Shown here one piece after another: positions 33,565 to 43,629 of a stretch of 64,000 bases of DNA (position 1 is its first letter; the number at the start of each line of letters is the position of its first letter). This stretch comes from Streptomyces sp. NBC_00572 (GTDB lineage: Bacteria; Actinomycetota; Actinomycetes; Streptomycetales; Streptomycetaceae). Position numbers and translations under genes: made by a program. The notes beneath the pieces were generated by a model. The model was not told the DNA's origin and did not search any database. It saw only the letters and a program-made list of their open reading frames with translations. Location: contig NZ_JAPENX010000001.1 in NCBI RefSeq assembly GCF_026341815.1, positions 62,001 through 126,000 of the forward strand, read 5' to 3'.

Positions 33565-34308
33565 ATGGCGCAGACCCAGCAGATCGGGCAGACCCGGCAG
33601 AGCGAGCAGACCGGAAGGATCGGGCCGCCGCTCGGCCCGTTCCTCGCGGTCGACCCCGTGGTGGACCGGATGCGGGCGCTCCGCGCGGCCTGGCATCCGG
33701 CCGACGGGGTCGCCGTCTTCAACCGGGTCTATCTGACCGTCACCGAGGAGATCGGGCACGCCGTGGAGTCGGGTGGCTTCGCCGACCGGCGGGCCGCCGC
33801 GACCCTCGACGTACGGTTCGCCGAGCGGTACCTGGCAGCGGTCGACGCCGTCGCCACCGGCCGTCCCGCCCCCGCCTGCTGGCGGCCCCTCTTCCACTCG
33901 CGGCGCCATCCCGGCGTACGGCCGCTGCAGTTCGCGCTGGCCGGGATCAACGCCCACATCGGCCACGACCTCGCCCTCGCGGTGGTCGACGCCTGCCGGA
34001 TCCTGGAGTGCGCACCCGCCGACCTGGAGGACGAGTTCGACCGGGTCGGCGACATCCTGGTCCTCCTGGAGGAGCGCATCCGGGAGGAACTGATGCCGGG
34101 CCCGGACCTCCTGGAGGTCGCGGACCCGCTGACGCATCTGCTGGGCTGCTGGAGCCTGGACCGGGCCCGCGACGGGGCCTGGCTCGCCGCGCGCTCGCTG
34201 TGGCAGCTGCGCGGCCTTTCCGAGCTGGCCGAGGAGTTCACCGAACGCCTCGACCGCTCGGTGGGCCTGGTGGGACGGATGCTCCTCACGCCCCTGACCA
34301 GGCCCTAG
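33565..34308 (+). CDS. DUF5995-family protein
   Basis: A 247-residue soluble helical protein. After a Gln-rich N-terminus (TQQIGQTRQSEQTG) it shows HPADGVAVFNRVYLTVTEEI near 45, DVRFAERYLAAVDA near 85 and FALAGINAHIGHDLALAVVD near 130, the arrangement of DUF5995 proteins found in actinobacteria. The conserved His/Asp residues in INAHIGHDL suggest a bound metal or phosphate, but the function is unknown. It ends 9 bp before the opposing davB stop codon. Confidence 0.75.
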   Translation: MAQTQQIGQTRQSEQTGRIGPPLGPFLAVDPVVDRMRALRAAWHPADGVAVFNRVYLTVTEEIGHAVESGGFADRRAAATLDVRFAERYLAAVDAVATGRPAPACWRPLFHSRRHPGVRPLQFALAGINAHIGHDLALAVVDACRILECAPADLEDEFDRVGDILVLLEERIREELMPGPDLLEVADPLTHLLGCWSLDRARDGAWLAARSLWQLRGLSELAEEFTERLDRSVGLVGRMLLTPLTRP

Positions 34309-34317
34309 GGGGTGTGA

Positions 34318-36015
34318 TCAGTCCTCCGGCAGCTCGACCGGGGCGATCTCGTCGTACACGTCGCCCGGGCCCGGGTTGGTGGCGTCGCTTCCGCCGCCGA
34401 AGTGGTGCATCACGCCCCAGACCGCGTTGAGCGCCGTCTGCACCGCGCCCTCGGCCCAGCCGGCCGTCCAGGAGATGTCGTCGCCCGCGAGGAAGATGCC
34501 CCGCTTGTCCTCGGGCAGCCGGTCCTGCATGAAGTGGGTGAACAGGCGGCGCTGGTAGCGGTAGTGGCCCGGCAGGTTCGCCTTGAACGCGCCCATGAAG
34601 TAGGGCTCGTTCTCCCAGGAGACCGTCACCGGGTTGCCGATGATGTGCTTCCGGATGTCGACCTTCGGGTAGATCTCGCCGAGCGACTTCAGCATGACCT
34701 CCATCCGCTCGTTCGCGGACAGCGGCAGCCACTTCAGGCTGTCGTCGCACCAGGTGTACGAGAGGCAGATGGTGGCCGGCTTGTCCGGGCCGTCGTCCAG
34801 GAGGTACGTGCCGCGGGTCATCCGGTCGGTCAGCGTCATCGACATGACGTCCCGGCCGGTCTCCTCGTCCTTGTCCAGCCAGAACGGCCGGTCGACGGGC
34901 ACGAAGAGCTTCGACGACTCCATGTAGTGGGTGCGCTCGATCGCCGTCCAGTGGTCGATCGGGAAGAGCGAGTCGTCACAGGCGATCTTGGAGAGCAGCA
35001 TCCAGGACTGGGCGGTGAAGATCGCCGCCTGGAAGGTGCGGATGTCGCCGGAGGCGTCGGTGACGGTGATCCGGTTGCCGGCGGTCCGGTTCAGCCGGGT
35101 CACGGCCGGCTTCGGGGTGCCCTCGTGCAGGGAGCTGAGCGAGGTGCCCTGCGCCCAGTGGAGGATCTTCTCCGGCTCGCGCTCCCACAGCCGCACCGGC
35201 AGCTGCTGCGAGCCGCCCACGATGCCGCGGTGGTGGTCGTCGGCCTCCGTGTAGACGACGCGGAGGATCTCCAGGATGGAGTTCGGGAAGTCGGTGTCCC
35301 AGCCGCCGGTGCCGAAGCCGACCTGGCCGAAGATCTCGCGGTGCCGGAAGGACTTGAAGGACTCGGACTCGCAGAGGAAGCCGTAGAAGGTCTGGTTGTC
35401 GAGCTTCTCGACGAGCTTCGCCCAGATCTCGCGGATGCGCGGGACGTCGCGCTCACGCATGGCCTGGTTCATGTCGGAGAAGTCGGCGCCCTCGTCGAGA
35501 CAGGCGTTCCACGCGTTCATCACGTCGCGGTAGACCTGCGGAAGGTCGTCGACGGTGGTGGCGTAGTGCGACTCGCCCTTGAGGTCGACGACGGTCGACG
35601 GGGTCGACTCGGCCAGCGGGTTCGGGAACGGCGTGGTCTCCAGGCCGACCAGGTCGATGTAGTGCTGGAGCGCGGTCGAGGAGGGCGGGAAGCGCATGGC
35701 GCCCATCTCGGCGGTGAGGCCCTCGGTGGCGGTGCCCTCGAAGCCGACGGTACGCAGCCGGCCGCCGATCTGGTCGGCCTCGTAGACGACGGGCTTGAGG
35801 CCCATCTTCATCAGCTCGTAGGCGGCGATGATGCCGGAGAGCCCGCCGCCGATGACCGCGACCTCGGTGCCGTGCTCGGTCGCCGGTATCTGGCCGAGCC
35901 CGGCCGGGTGGGCCAGGAAGTCGTCGTAGGCGTAGGGGAAGTCCGGACCGAACATGGTGATCGGCGGCTGGCCGTCGCTGTGGGGGACGGCGGTCGTGGG
36001 CACCGTGGACGTCAT
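34318..36015 (-). CDS. davB: Lysine 2-monooxygenase (flavin amine oxidase family)
   Basis: A 565-residue FAD enzyme. The N-terminal GR2-type dinucleotide site is AVIGGGLSGIIAAYELMKMG (residues about 53-72), followed by EADQIGGRLRT and GAMRFPPSSTALQHYIDLVG; the C-terminal flavin motif is FLAGDDISWTAGWAEGAVQT near 520. Sequence and length resemble Pseudomonas DavB throughout, including the ITMFGPDFPYAYDDFLAHPA start and PGPGDVYDEI end. DavB converts L-lysine and oxygen to 5-aminovaleramide, CO2 and water. The upstream gene is the matching amidase. A related amino acid monooxygenase with another substrate, for example tryptophan, is possible but less likely. Confidence 0.85.
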   Translation of the reverse strand: MTSTVPTTAVPHSDGQPPITMFGPDFPYAYDDFLAHPAGLGQIPATEHGTEVAVIGGGLSGIIAAYELMKMGLKPVVYEADQIGGRLRTVGFEGTATEGLTAEMGAMRFPPSSTALQHYIDLVGLETTPFPNPLAESTPSTVVDLKGESHYATTVDDLPQVYRDVMNAWNACLDEGADFSDMNQAMRERDVPRIREIWAKLVEKLDNQTFYGFLCESESFKSFRHREIFGQVGFGTGGWDTDFPNSILEILRVVYTEADDHHRGIVGGSQQLPVRLWEREPEKILHWAQGTSLSSLHEGTPKPAVTRLNRTAGNRITVTDASGDIRTFQAAIFTAQSWMLLSKIACDDSLFPIDHWTAIERTHYMESSKLFVPVDRPFWLDKDEETGRDVMSMTLTDRMTRGTYLLDDGPDKPATICLSYTWCDDSLKWLPLSANERMEVMLKSLGEIYPKVDIRKHIIGNPVTVSWENEPYFMGAFKANLPGHYRYQRRLFTHFMQDRLPEDKRGIFLAGDDISWTAGWAEGAVQTALNAVWGVMHHFGGGSDATNPGPGDVYDEIAPVELPED

Positions 36016-36076
36016 GGGGTACGGACTCCTTGCACGGAAAAGGTGAGGCAGGTCGGGGAGGCGGGGAGGCGGCGGC

Positions 36077-36883
36077 TCAGACGAGGGGACCGTAGAGGCC
36101 CGGCCGCCGGTCGCGGAGGTAGGGGTTCTCCGCGCGGGAGGCCGCCAGGAGGTCGGGGTCGACATCGCCGATGACGAGGTCCTCGCCGCGTCCGGCACGG
36201 GCGCGGGCGGTGCCGTCGGGGCCGGCCAGGGTGGAGAGGCCGACGAACTCGAACCCGCCCTCGGGGCCGGTCCGGTTGGCGTACGCGATGTAGAGCTGGT
36301 TCTCGAAGGCGCGGACCGGCACCACGGACAGGGGCACGATCTCGGCGGGGTGCATGAGCGCGGTCGGTACGAGGAGGAGGTCCGTACCGGCCAGCGCGTG
36401 CGCCCGCACGTTCTCGGGGAACTCGACGTCGTAGCAGATCATCATGCCGACGGTGAGGCCGTCGACCTCCGCCTGGACGACGGCCCGGTCACCGGGGGTG
36501 AACCACTTCAGCTCGAAGTCGCCGAAGAGGTGGGTCTTGCGGTACCGCGCGAGCTGGACGCCGTCGGCGCCGATGAGCTGCGCGGAGTTGTAGAGGACCC
36601 CGTGCCGCTCGGTGTCCCGCTCCGGGTAGCCGTAGCCGACGGCCAGGCCGTGGCGCACGGCGATCGCCGCGACGGCGCGGGAGGAGGGGCCGTCGGCCGG
36701 CTCGGCCAGGCGCGCCATGTCGGCGCCGATGGCGTAGCCGGTGAGGAACAGCTCGGGGGCGAGCAGCACGCCCGCTCCGGCGGCCGCGGCGCGGGCGGCG
36801 GCCTCGTCGAGGATCTTGAGATTGGCGGCCACGTCACCGAGTTCACCGGAGCTCTGGAGCAGGGCGGTGCGCAGCGCGGGCAT
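36077..36883 (-). CDS. davA: 5-aminovaleramidase (nitrilase-superfamily amidase)
   Basis: A 268-residue carbon-nitrogen hydrolase. The Glu-Lys-Cys triad is visible: LLAPELFLTGYAIG near 41, YRKTHLFGDFE near 112 and MICYDVEFPENVRAHALAG near 145. The protein resembles Pseudomonas DavA over its whole length. It would hydrolyse 5-aminovaleramide, the DavB product, to 5-aminovalerate and ammonia. It precedes davB by 61 bp on the same strand, forming a davA-davB operon. The start at 36883 has GAGGA about nine bases upstream. Three NTTGCG repeats lie 80-140 bp upstream. Confidence 0.85.
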   Translation of the reverse strand: MPALRTALLQSSGELGDVAANLKILDEAAARAAAAGAGVLLAPELFLTGYAIGADMARLAEPADGPSSRAVAAIAVRHGLAVGYGYPERDTERHGVLYNSAQLIGADGVQLARYRKTHLFGDFELKWFTPGDRAVVQAEVDGLTVGMMICYDVEFPENVRAHALAGTDLLLVPTALMHPAEIVPLSVVPVRAFENQLYIAYANRTGPEGGFEFVGLSTLAGPDGTARARAGRGEDLVIGDVDPDLLAASRAENPYLRDRRPGLYGPLV

Positions 36884-36965
36884 GCGTGATCCTCGGGGGT
36901 CGGAGTACAAGGGGAAGACGTCAAAAACGGTACGGTTCCGTGCCGCGCGGGGACAAGACGGCAGC

Positions 36966-37024
36966 GTTGCGGACCGACCGTCGAACCGTTGCGCGATCTG
37001 CGGCCACCGCGGCGATTCGTTGCG
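36966..37024. promoter_or_regulatory. Triple GTTGCG repeat upstream of davA
   Basis: GTTGCG occurs at 36966, 36988 and 37019, spacings 22 and 31 bp. Almost the same triple pattern is found upstream of the amino acid permease (39976, 39997, 40027). These are candidate sites for the Lrp/AsnC regulator at 37858-38313. The rest of 36884-37214 holds an imperfect hairpin at 36928-36945 and a direct repeat of CGGGGGCGGACGGCTCC near 37060-37095, with no gene. Confidence 0.5.
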
Positions 37025-37214
37025 TACGCCCCCGGCGTGGAGCCGTACACCTCCACCCCGGGGGCGGACGGCTCCGCCCGGGGGCGGACGGCTCCCCCGC
37101 CGCGCGGCGGAGACGAGGACCGTCCCACGGCGCGACGTCCCGGCGCGGCCCGCGCGGAAGAGTGGTGGTCGTCCGGAGGAACCCCGGACGACCTGCCGAA
37201 AGGACCGAGTAGCC

Positions 37215-37781
37215 ATGAACCGCCGTACGAAGATCGCCGCCGTTGCAGCCGCCGTTCTGCTCACTCTGGGGGCCGGTGGTATCGCCGCCGCCTCGGCGGA
37301 CGACGCTCCCGCCCCGGCCGCGGCTCCCGCCGCCGTCTCGGAGGCCGCCGCGCTGACCGGCACGGCGAAGCTGTACCGGCCGGCCGGGGACGACATCACG
37401 TTCACCTTCGACGCGCATCTGGCGGAGAAGAATCGGCAGGATCCGATGAAGGCCACCGGCACGTTCCGCTTCAGCCACTACAAGGGGGACTGGGGCGGGT
37501 ACGCGAAGGTGAAGGTCGACTGCCTCACCACGGGCGGCAAGGTGGCGGTCGTGTCGGGTGTCGTCGTCGAGACCGACGTGAAGGAGTTCCGGAAGGCCCG
37601 CGTCGGCGTCACGGTGCACGACGACGCGGCCGGCGACCGGCTCGGCTACACGTGGATGACCGCCGACCCGAAGAAGGACAAGGTGCCGCCGTGCATCAGC
37701 GGCGCACCGTTCGAGAAGGTCAAGGCGGGTACGGGCGACTTCAAGGTCGTGCCCTGGGAGTTCGTGTACCCGACCGAGTAG
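37215..37781 (+). CDS. Secreted hypothetical protein
   Basis: A 188-residue protein with a Sec signal peptide (MNRRTKIAAVAAAVLLTLGA, cleaved near ASA-DD at residue 28) and an Ala/Pro-rich stretch to about 45. The mature part is beta-rich (GTAKLYRPAGDDITFTFDAH; TGTFRFSHYKGDWGGYAKVK) with two cysteines (VDCLTTGG and PPCISGAPF) that may pair. It resembles streptomycete secreted proteins that bear no known activity. It diverges from davA, sharing the repeat-containing intergenic region, but no functional link is evident. Confidence 0.7.
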   Translation: MNRRTKIAAVAAAVLLTLGAGGIAAASADDAPAPAAAPAAVSEAAALTGTAKLYRPAGDDITFTFDAHLAEKNRQDPMKATGTFRFSHYKGDWGGYAKVKVDCLTTGGKVAVVSGVVVETDVKEFRKARVGVTVHDDAAGDRLGYTWMTADPKKDKVPPCISGAPFEKVKAGTGDFKVVPWEFVYPTE

Positions 37782-37808
37782 TCCGCCCCACGGGGGTGGG
37801 CGGGCGAA

Positions 37809-37840
37809 GGGCGGTGCGGGAACCACGGCCCGCACCGCCC
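37809..37840. terminator. Perfect 12-bp bidirectional hairpin terminator
   Basis: 37809-37820 pairs with 37829-37840 around an 8-nt loop, between the convergent secreted-protein gene and the Lrp-type regulator gene. Confidence 0.8.
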
Positions 37841-37857
37841 CGGCCCACGCGCCGTCC

Positions 37858-38313
37858 CTACGCGGGCGAACCCGAGGAGAAGCGCCGCAGCAGCGGCGAG
37901 AGCACCAGGACGGACTTGGTGCGCTCCACGAAGGGCTCGCCCGCGATCCGCTCCAGGACGCGCTCGAAGTGGCGCATGTCCGAGGCGAAGACCTGGACGA
38001 CGGCGTCCGCGTCACCGGTGACGGTCGACGCGGACACCACCTCGGGGTACCGCTCCAGGCCTCGCCGGATGTCGTCCGGCGAGGTGTTGTGGCGGCAGTA
38101 GATCTCGACGAAGCCCTCGGTCTCCCAGCCGAGCGCCGCCGGGTCCACCCGTACGGTGAAGCCGGTGATGGCACCTTCGGCCCGCAGTCGGTCCACGCGC
38201 CGCTTGACGGCGGGCGCGGAGAGTCCGACGAGGGAGCCGATGTCGGCGTAGGAGCGACGGGCGTCCTCCGCGAGGGCGTGGACGATGCGTTCGTCGAGGT
38301 CGTTGAGTCGCAC
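37858..38313 (-). CDS. Lrp/AsnC-family transcriptional regulator
   Basis: A 151-residue regulator with an N-terminal AsnC-type HTH (LNDLDERIVHALAEDARRSY then LVGLSAPAVKRRVDRL, residues 3-43) and a C-terminal RAM domain (ITGFTVRVDPAALGWETEGF; VVSASTVTGDADAVVQVFA) that binds amino acids. GTG start at 38313, only 10 bp after the permease stop, so it is cotranscribed with the permease. Given the lysine genes next door, lysine or a breakdown product is a reasonable effector. Candidate binding sites are the NTTGCG triplets at 36966-37024 and 39976-40032. Confidence 0.88.
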   Translation of the reverse strand: MRLNDLDERIVHALAEDARRSYADIGSLVGLSAPAVKRRVDRLRAEGAITGFTVRVDPAALGWETEGFVEIYCRHNTSPDDIRRGLERYPEVVSASTVTGDADAVVQVFASDMRHFERVLERIAGEPFVERTKSVLVLSPLLRRFSSGSPA

Positions 38314-38323
38314 TACGGGTGGA

Positions 38324-39805
38324 TCACTTCTCTGCTGATGCTGCTGACGCTGCGGTGGCCAGTCGGGAGCGGCTCATGCCGTACAGGAAGTAGAACACGA
38401 GTCCCGCGGCCATCCAGCAACCGAAGACCACCCAGGTGACGGCGTCGAGGCTGAACATGTTGTACGCGCAGAAGATGAAGCCCAGGACCGGGAAGACCGG
38501 GCCGAACGCCACCTTGAAGGTGCGCGGCATGTCGGGGCGCGTGTAGCGGAGCACGATGACGGCGATGTTCACCAGGCCGAAGGCGAAGAGGGTGCCGATG
38601 CTGGTGGCATCGACGAGCTTGCCCAGCGGGATGACCGAGGCGAGGGCGCCGCAGAAGACGGAGACGATCACCGTGTTGACGCGCGGGGTGCCGGTCTTGG
38701 CGCTGACCTTGCCGAAGGCCTTCGGCACCAGGCCGTCGCGGGACATGGCGAAGAGGATGCGGGTCTGGCCGTAGAGCACGGTCAGGACGACGCTGGCGAT
38801 GGAGATGACGGCGCCGGCGGCGAGCAGGGTGCCCCAGAAGGTCTGGCCGGTGACGTCGTTCATGATCGCGGCCAGGGTGGCCTCGGAGCCGTCGAACTTC
38901 TTCCAGTTCCACGCGCCGACCGCGACCGCGGCGACCAGCACGTAGAGCGCGGTGACGATGATCAGCGAGAGCATGATCGCCCGCGGCAGGTCGCGCTTGG
39001 GGTTCTTGGCCTCCTCGCCGGCCGTGGAGGCGGCGTCGAAGCCGATGTACGAGAAGAACAGGCTCGCTCCGGCGGCGCTGACGCCCGCGGTGCCGAGCGG
39101 CATGAAGTCCTTGTAGTTGCCGGACTTGAAGCCCATGAAGCCGATGGCGCAGAAGAGGACGAGCGCGGCGATCTTCACCACGACCATGATCGTGTTGACC
39201 ACGGCGGACTCACGGGCGCCGCCGAGGAGGAACACCATGGCCAGCATCACGACGATCAGACCGGGCAGGTTGACGATCCCGCCCTCGCCGGGGGCCGAGG
39301 AGAGCACGTCGGGGATGGTGACCCCGATCGTGCCGTCGAGCAGCTCGTTGAGGTACTCGCCCCAGCCGACCGCCACGGCGGCGACGGAGACGCCGTACTC
39401 CAGGACCAGGCACCAGCCGCAGACCCAGGCGACGAGTTCACCCATCGTTGCGTAAGCGTACGAGTACGAGGAGCCCGCGACCGGTATGGAACCGGCCAGC
39501 TCGGCATACGAGAGCGCCGAGAACAGAGCCGTGAGGCCGGCGATGACGAAGGCGATGGTGACCGCGGGGCCGGCCTTCGGAACGGCGTCGCCGAGGACGA
39601 CGAAGATCCCGGTACCGAGCGTGGCACCGATGCTGATCATGGTCAGCTGCCACATGGAGAGCGAGCGGCGGAGACTGCCACCCTCACCCTGTCCACCCTC
39701 TGCGACCAGCAGTTCCACCGGCTTGCGCCGGGTCAGTGCGCCGAGGGCGGAGGTCTTGCGGGTGGTCGATTCCTCGACCGGTGGGGCTGCGCCGTGGTCC
39801 AGCAC
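38324..39805 (-). CDS. APC-superfamily cationic amino acid permease
   Basis: A 493-residue amino acid permease with about 12-13 membrane segments. The helix-1 substrate motif is MISIGATLGTGIFVVLGDA near 55, followed by GPAVTIAFVIAGLTALFSAL and SYAELAGSIPVAGSSYSYAY, typical of the CAT (cationic amino acid transporter) branch; FFSYIGFDAASTAGEEAKNP near 253 is the conserved helix-6 region. Lysine or arginine uptake is likely. GTG start with AAGGAG eight bases upstream. Cotranscribed with the Lrp-type regulator downstream. Confidence 0.88.
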   Translation of the reverse strand: MLDHGAAPPVEESTTRKTSALGALTRRKPVELLVAEGGQGEGGSLRRSLSMWQLTMISIGATLGTGIFVVLGDAVPKAGPAVTIAFVIAGLTALFSALSYAELAGSIPVAGSSYSYAYATMGELVAWVCGWCLVLEYGVSVAAVAVGWGEYLNELLDGTIGVTIPDVLSSAPGEGGIVNLPGLIVVMLAMVFLLGGARESAVVNTIMVVVKIAALVLFCAIGFMGFKSGNYKDFMPLGTAGVSAAGASLFFSYIGFDAASTAGEEAKNPKRDLPRAIMLSLIIVTALYVLVAAVAVGAWNWKKFDGSEATLAAIMNDVTGQTFWGTLLAAGAVISIASVVLTVLYGQTRILFAMSRDGLVPKAFGKVSAKTGTPRVNTVIVSVFCGALASVIPLGKLVDATSIGTLFAFGLVNIAVIVLRYTRPDMPRTFKVAFGPVFPVLGFIFCAYNMFSLDAVTWVVFGCWMAAGLVFYFLYGMSRSRLATAASAASAEK

Positions 39806-39975
39806 TGCGGAGGCTCCTTATCGCTGCCTGTAGGCGGGGCATGGGACCGCGGCGGCACGCGGGCATGACGAGGCAAGCCCGCGAAGGGAGGGAACCGCCG
39901 AGCAGGCGGTCCCCGCCACTCCTGGTACGAGGCATGAGCCTAAGGGTCCGGGGTTCGCACTCGTAATGCAGGGTT

Positions 39976-40032
39976 GTTGCGCACTGCCGGATGATCATTG
40001 CGCGCTTGGGGCACAGACGGGGAAACATTGCG
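39976..40032. promoter_or_regulatory. Triple NTTGCG repeat upstream of the permease
   Basis: GTTGCG at 39976 and ATTGCG at 39997 and 40027, spacings 21 and 30 bp, on the same strand relative to the regulated gene as the davA set. They lie 170-230 bp upstream of the permease GTG and 120-175 bp from the divergent SGNH start. The rest of the 39806-40149 gap shows no gene. Confidence 0.5.
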
Positions 40033-40149
40033 CTCCCCCGCATGAATCCACACATTGGGGGTGTGAACCGGTCCCCGCGCGCGCATTGACTCCTCGTGCC
40101 CCATGACCCACGCTGCGAGCCCTCGACGACCCGACGATCGGAGATCCAG

Positions 40150-41175
40150 GTGGGCTGGCTCGACCCGGCACCGTTCCTGCGCGGCACGGCCTGGCTGGAC
40201 GGGGACCGGCCGGTGCGCGCCGACCCGGACGACCTGGAGCGGCTGCCGTGGGACATCGCCGAGCGGGCCGCGCTGCCCATCGGCGTACGGATCGAGTTCA
40301 CGGCCGCGCCCGGCACGCGCGCGGTGCGGCTGCGCTACCGGGCGGCCGTCCCCGAGCCGGACGATCCCCTGGCCGAGCTGCGCCACAGCTTCGCCCTCTG
40401 GAGCGGTACGCGGCTCGTGGGCGAGGCCTGCGTCGCCCCGGCCCCCGAGGCCACCGTGACGCTCCCGCTGCCCGCGGGCGGCGGTGTCTTCACCGTCCAC
40501 CTCCCGGAGGGCCAGGCGCCGGTGCCGCTCGCCCTGCGGGCCCTCGGCGGCGCCCTCTCCCCCGCCCCCGCCCGGCCGCGCTGGCTGGTCCACGGCGACT
40601 CGATCACCGAGGGCTGGTGGTCGACCCGTCCTGCCCACTCCTGGCCCGCCACGGCGGGCCGGCTCCTCGGCCTCGACCCGGTGAACCTGGGGTACGCGGG
40701 CGGGGCACGCGGAGAACTCCCGCTCGCCGAGCACCTGGCGCGGCTCCGGGGCGAGGTGATCACCCTCGCGTTCGGCACCAACTGCTGGTCCACGGTGCCC
40801 GCGACGGCCGACTGGCTGTACGCGACCGTCCGGGCCTTCGTGGGCCTGGTCCGCCGGGGCCACCCGGACACCCCGCTGCTGATCGTCTCCCCCGTCCTGC
40901 GCCCGGCGGCCGAGCACACCCGCAACGCCCTCGGAGCGACCCTCACGGAGCTGCGCAGGGCCATGGAGCGGGCGGGCCGGGACCTGGCGGCCGAGGGCGA
41001 CGGGCGGCTCCTGGTCCTCCCGGGACGGCCGCTGCTGGGCCCGGAACACCTGGCGGACGGACTGCATCCGGACGACCGGGGCCACGCCCGGATCGCGGCA
41101 GCGGTCGCGGAGGCCCTCAGAGGGGCCCTGGACCTGCCTCTGCCGGTCGGGCGCTCGGCGTCACCAGGTTCCTGA
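40150..41175 (+). CDS. SGNH/GDSL-family hydrolase
   Basis: A 341-residue esterase-like protein. An N-terminal beta-sandwich of about 130 residues precedes the SGNH domain: block I LVHGDSITEGWW near 148 (nucleophile Ser), block II Gly in LGYAGGARGELPL, block III FGTNCWSTV near 210 and block V DGLHPDDRGHARIAA near 300 (Asp and His). There is no signal peptide. The GTG start at 40150 has GGAG eight bases upstream; an upstream GTG at 40096 is possible. Carbohydrate esterase activity is typical for this two-domain layout. Its 3' end overlaps the convergent GNAT gene by 59 bp. Confidence 0.8.
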   Translation: MGWLDPAPFLRGTAWLDGDRPVRADPDDLERLPWDIAERAALPIGVRIEFTAAPGTRAVRLRYRAAVPEPDDPLAELRHSFALWSGTRLVGEACVAPAPEATVTLPLPAGGGVFTVHLPEGQAPVPLALRALGGALSPAPARPRWLVHGDSITEGWWSTRPAHSWPATAGRLLGLDPVNLGYAGGARGELPLAEHLARLRGEVITLAFGTNCWSTVPATADWLYATVRAFVGLVRRGHPDTPLLIVSPVLRPAAEHTRNALGATLTELRRAMERAGRDLAAEGDGRLLVLPGRPLLGPEHLADGLHPDDRGHARIAAAVAEALRGALDLPLPVGRSASPGS

Positions 41176-41671
41176 CCAGGAAGGTGCAGGCGTCGGCGTA
41201 CGCGTGCGTGCGGCCCTCCGCGTCCGTCCCGCTCCAGCGGTCCGTGTAGGCCACGACGGGCTGGTAGCCGAGCCGCGCGTACAGCGCCGCCGCTCGCGGG
41301 TTGTCCCGCCCCACCCCGAGCCCCAGGACGGTTCCGCCGCGCCCCCGGACCAGCTCCTCGGCCTCGTGGATCAGGGCCGTACCGATGCCCTGGCCGCGGA
41401 GCTCCGCCCGTACGTCGAGGCCGTTGAACTCCGGGCACTCCCCGACAGCCGCCCGCACCTCGGGGGCCGCACAGCCGTCCCAGCGGACCTGTCCGTGGCC
41501 GACGGGCACCCCGTCCCGCCAGGCGAGGAGGTACGTGCCGGTCCCGGCCTCCTGGCGTGCGAACCGGTCCGCGTGGCGCGTCGGCGCCCCGGGCGCGGGA
41601 AGGTGCCGGTCGAGCAGGGGCAGGTCGACAGCGCGGCAGGGCCTGATCTCCGTACGGTCCACACGGTCCAT
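41117..41671 (-). CDS. GNAT-family N-acetyltransferase
   Basis: A 184-residue acetyltransferase. The acetyl-CoA loop is ELRGQGIGTALIHEAEEL near residue 95 (RGQGIG, motif A), preceded by beta strands NGLDVRAELR and followed by GLGVGRDNPRAAALYARLGY, the motif B region. It transfers an acetyl group from acetyl-CoA to an unknown amine. Start ATG at 41671. The gene overlaps the end of the convergent SGNH gene by 59 bp. The strong terminator of guaB1 lies just before its start, so it must have its own promoter within about 20-80 bp. Confidence 0.85.
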   Translation of the reverse strand: MDRVDRTEIRPCRAVDLPLLDRHLPAPGAPTRHADRFARQEAGTGTYLLAWRDGVPVGHGQVRWDGCAAPEVRAAVGECPEFNGLDVRAELRGQGIGTALIHEAEELVRGRGGTVLGLGVGRDNPRAAALYARLGYQPVVAYTDRWSGTDAEGRTHAYADACTFLVRNLVTPSARPAEAGPGPL

Positions 41672-41693
41672 GCGGCGACCGTACGGGACGACA

Positions 41694-41727
41694 GCGGGCC
41701 CCCGGGAAGAATTTCCCGGGGGCCCGC
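41694..41727 (-). terminator. Perfect 15-bp hairpin terminator after guaB1
   Basis: 41694-41708 pairs with 41713-41727 around GAAT, 21 bp after the leftward guaB1 stop codon. Confidence 0.85.
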
Positions 41728-41748
41728 CCATGTCACGAGGTGACGGGA

Positions 41749-43296
<1,548 letters not shown>

Positions 43297-43629
43297 TCAT
43301 CCGAGGCTTGCGGCAGGGCTTTCGTCGGATCCTCCGAAAGCCTCCCCGAGGGAGAGGAGGACCGTGAGGCGGGTGGGGCGCTCGTCGACGGCCGTGGCGA
43401 AGACGTCCTGGGCGGTCCCCCACTCGCGGGGGCGGGTCCTGGCGTACTCCCGCCAGCCGGTGACGACGAGGGTGACCGGTTCGGGCAGGTCGGAGAGGCA
43501 GTCGGCGAGGGCGTCCCAGTTCCGGCCGAACCAGTCGGGCAGAGCGAGGGCGGTGGCACACCGGTCCATGAGGGCGGCCTTGTCCGTGACGCCGGCCAGA
43601 TCGAGGACGACGGGGTCGTCAATCCTCAT
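43297..43629 (-). CDS. Barstar-family ribonuclease inhibitor
   Basis: A 110-residue barstar-like protein: VVLDLAGVTDKAALMDRCAT near 8, LPDWFGRNWDALADCLSDLP near 30-50 (the inhibitor's RNase-binding helix with Trp-Asp-Ala), and LTLVVTGWREYA near 55. It starts inside the end of the ribonuclease gene (11-bp overlap), so the two are translationally coupled. It should protect the producer's cytoplasm from the RNase before export. Confidence 0.88.
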   Translation of the reverse strand: MRIDDPVVLDLAGVTDKAALMDRCATALALPDWFGRNWDALADCLSDLPEPVTLVVTGWREYARTRPREWGTAQDVFATAVDERPTRLTVLLSLGEAFGGSDESPAASLG

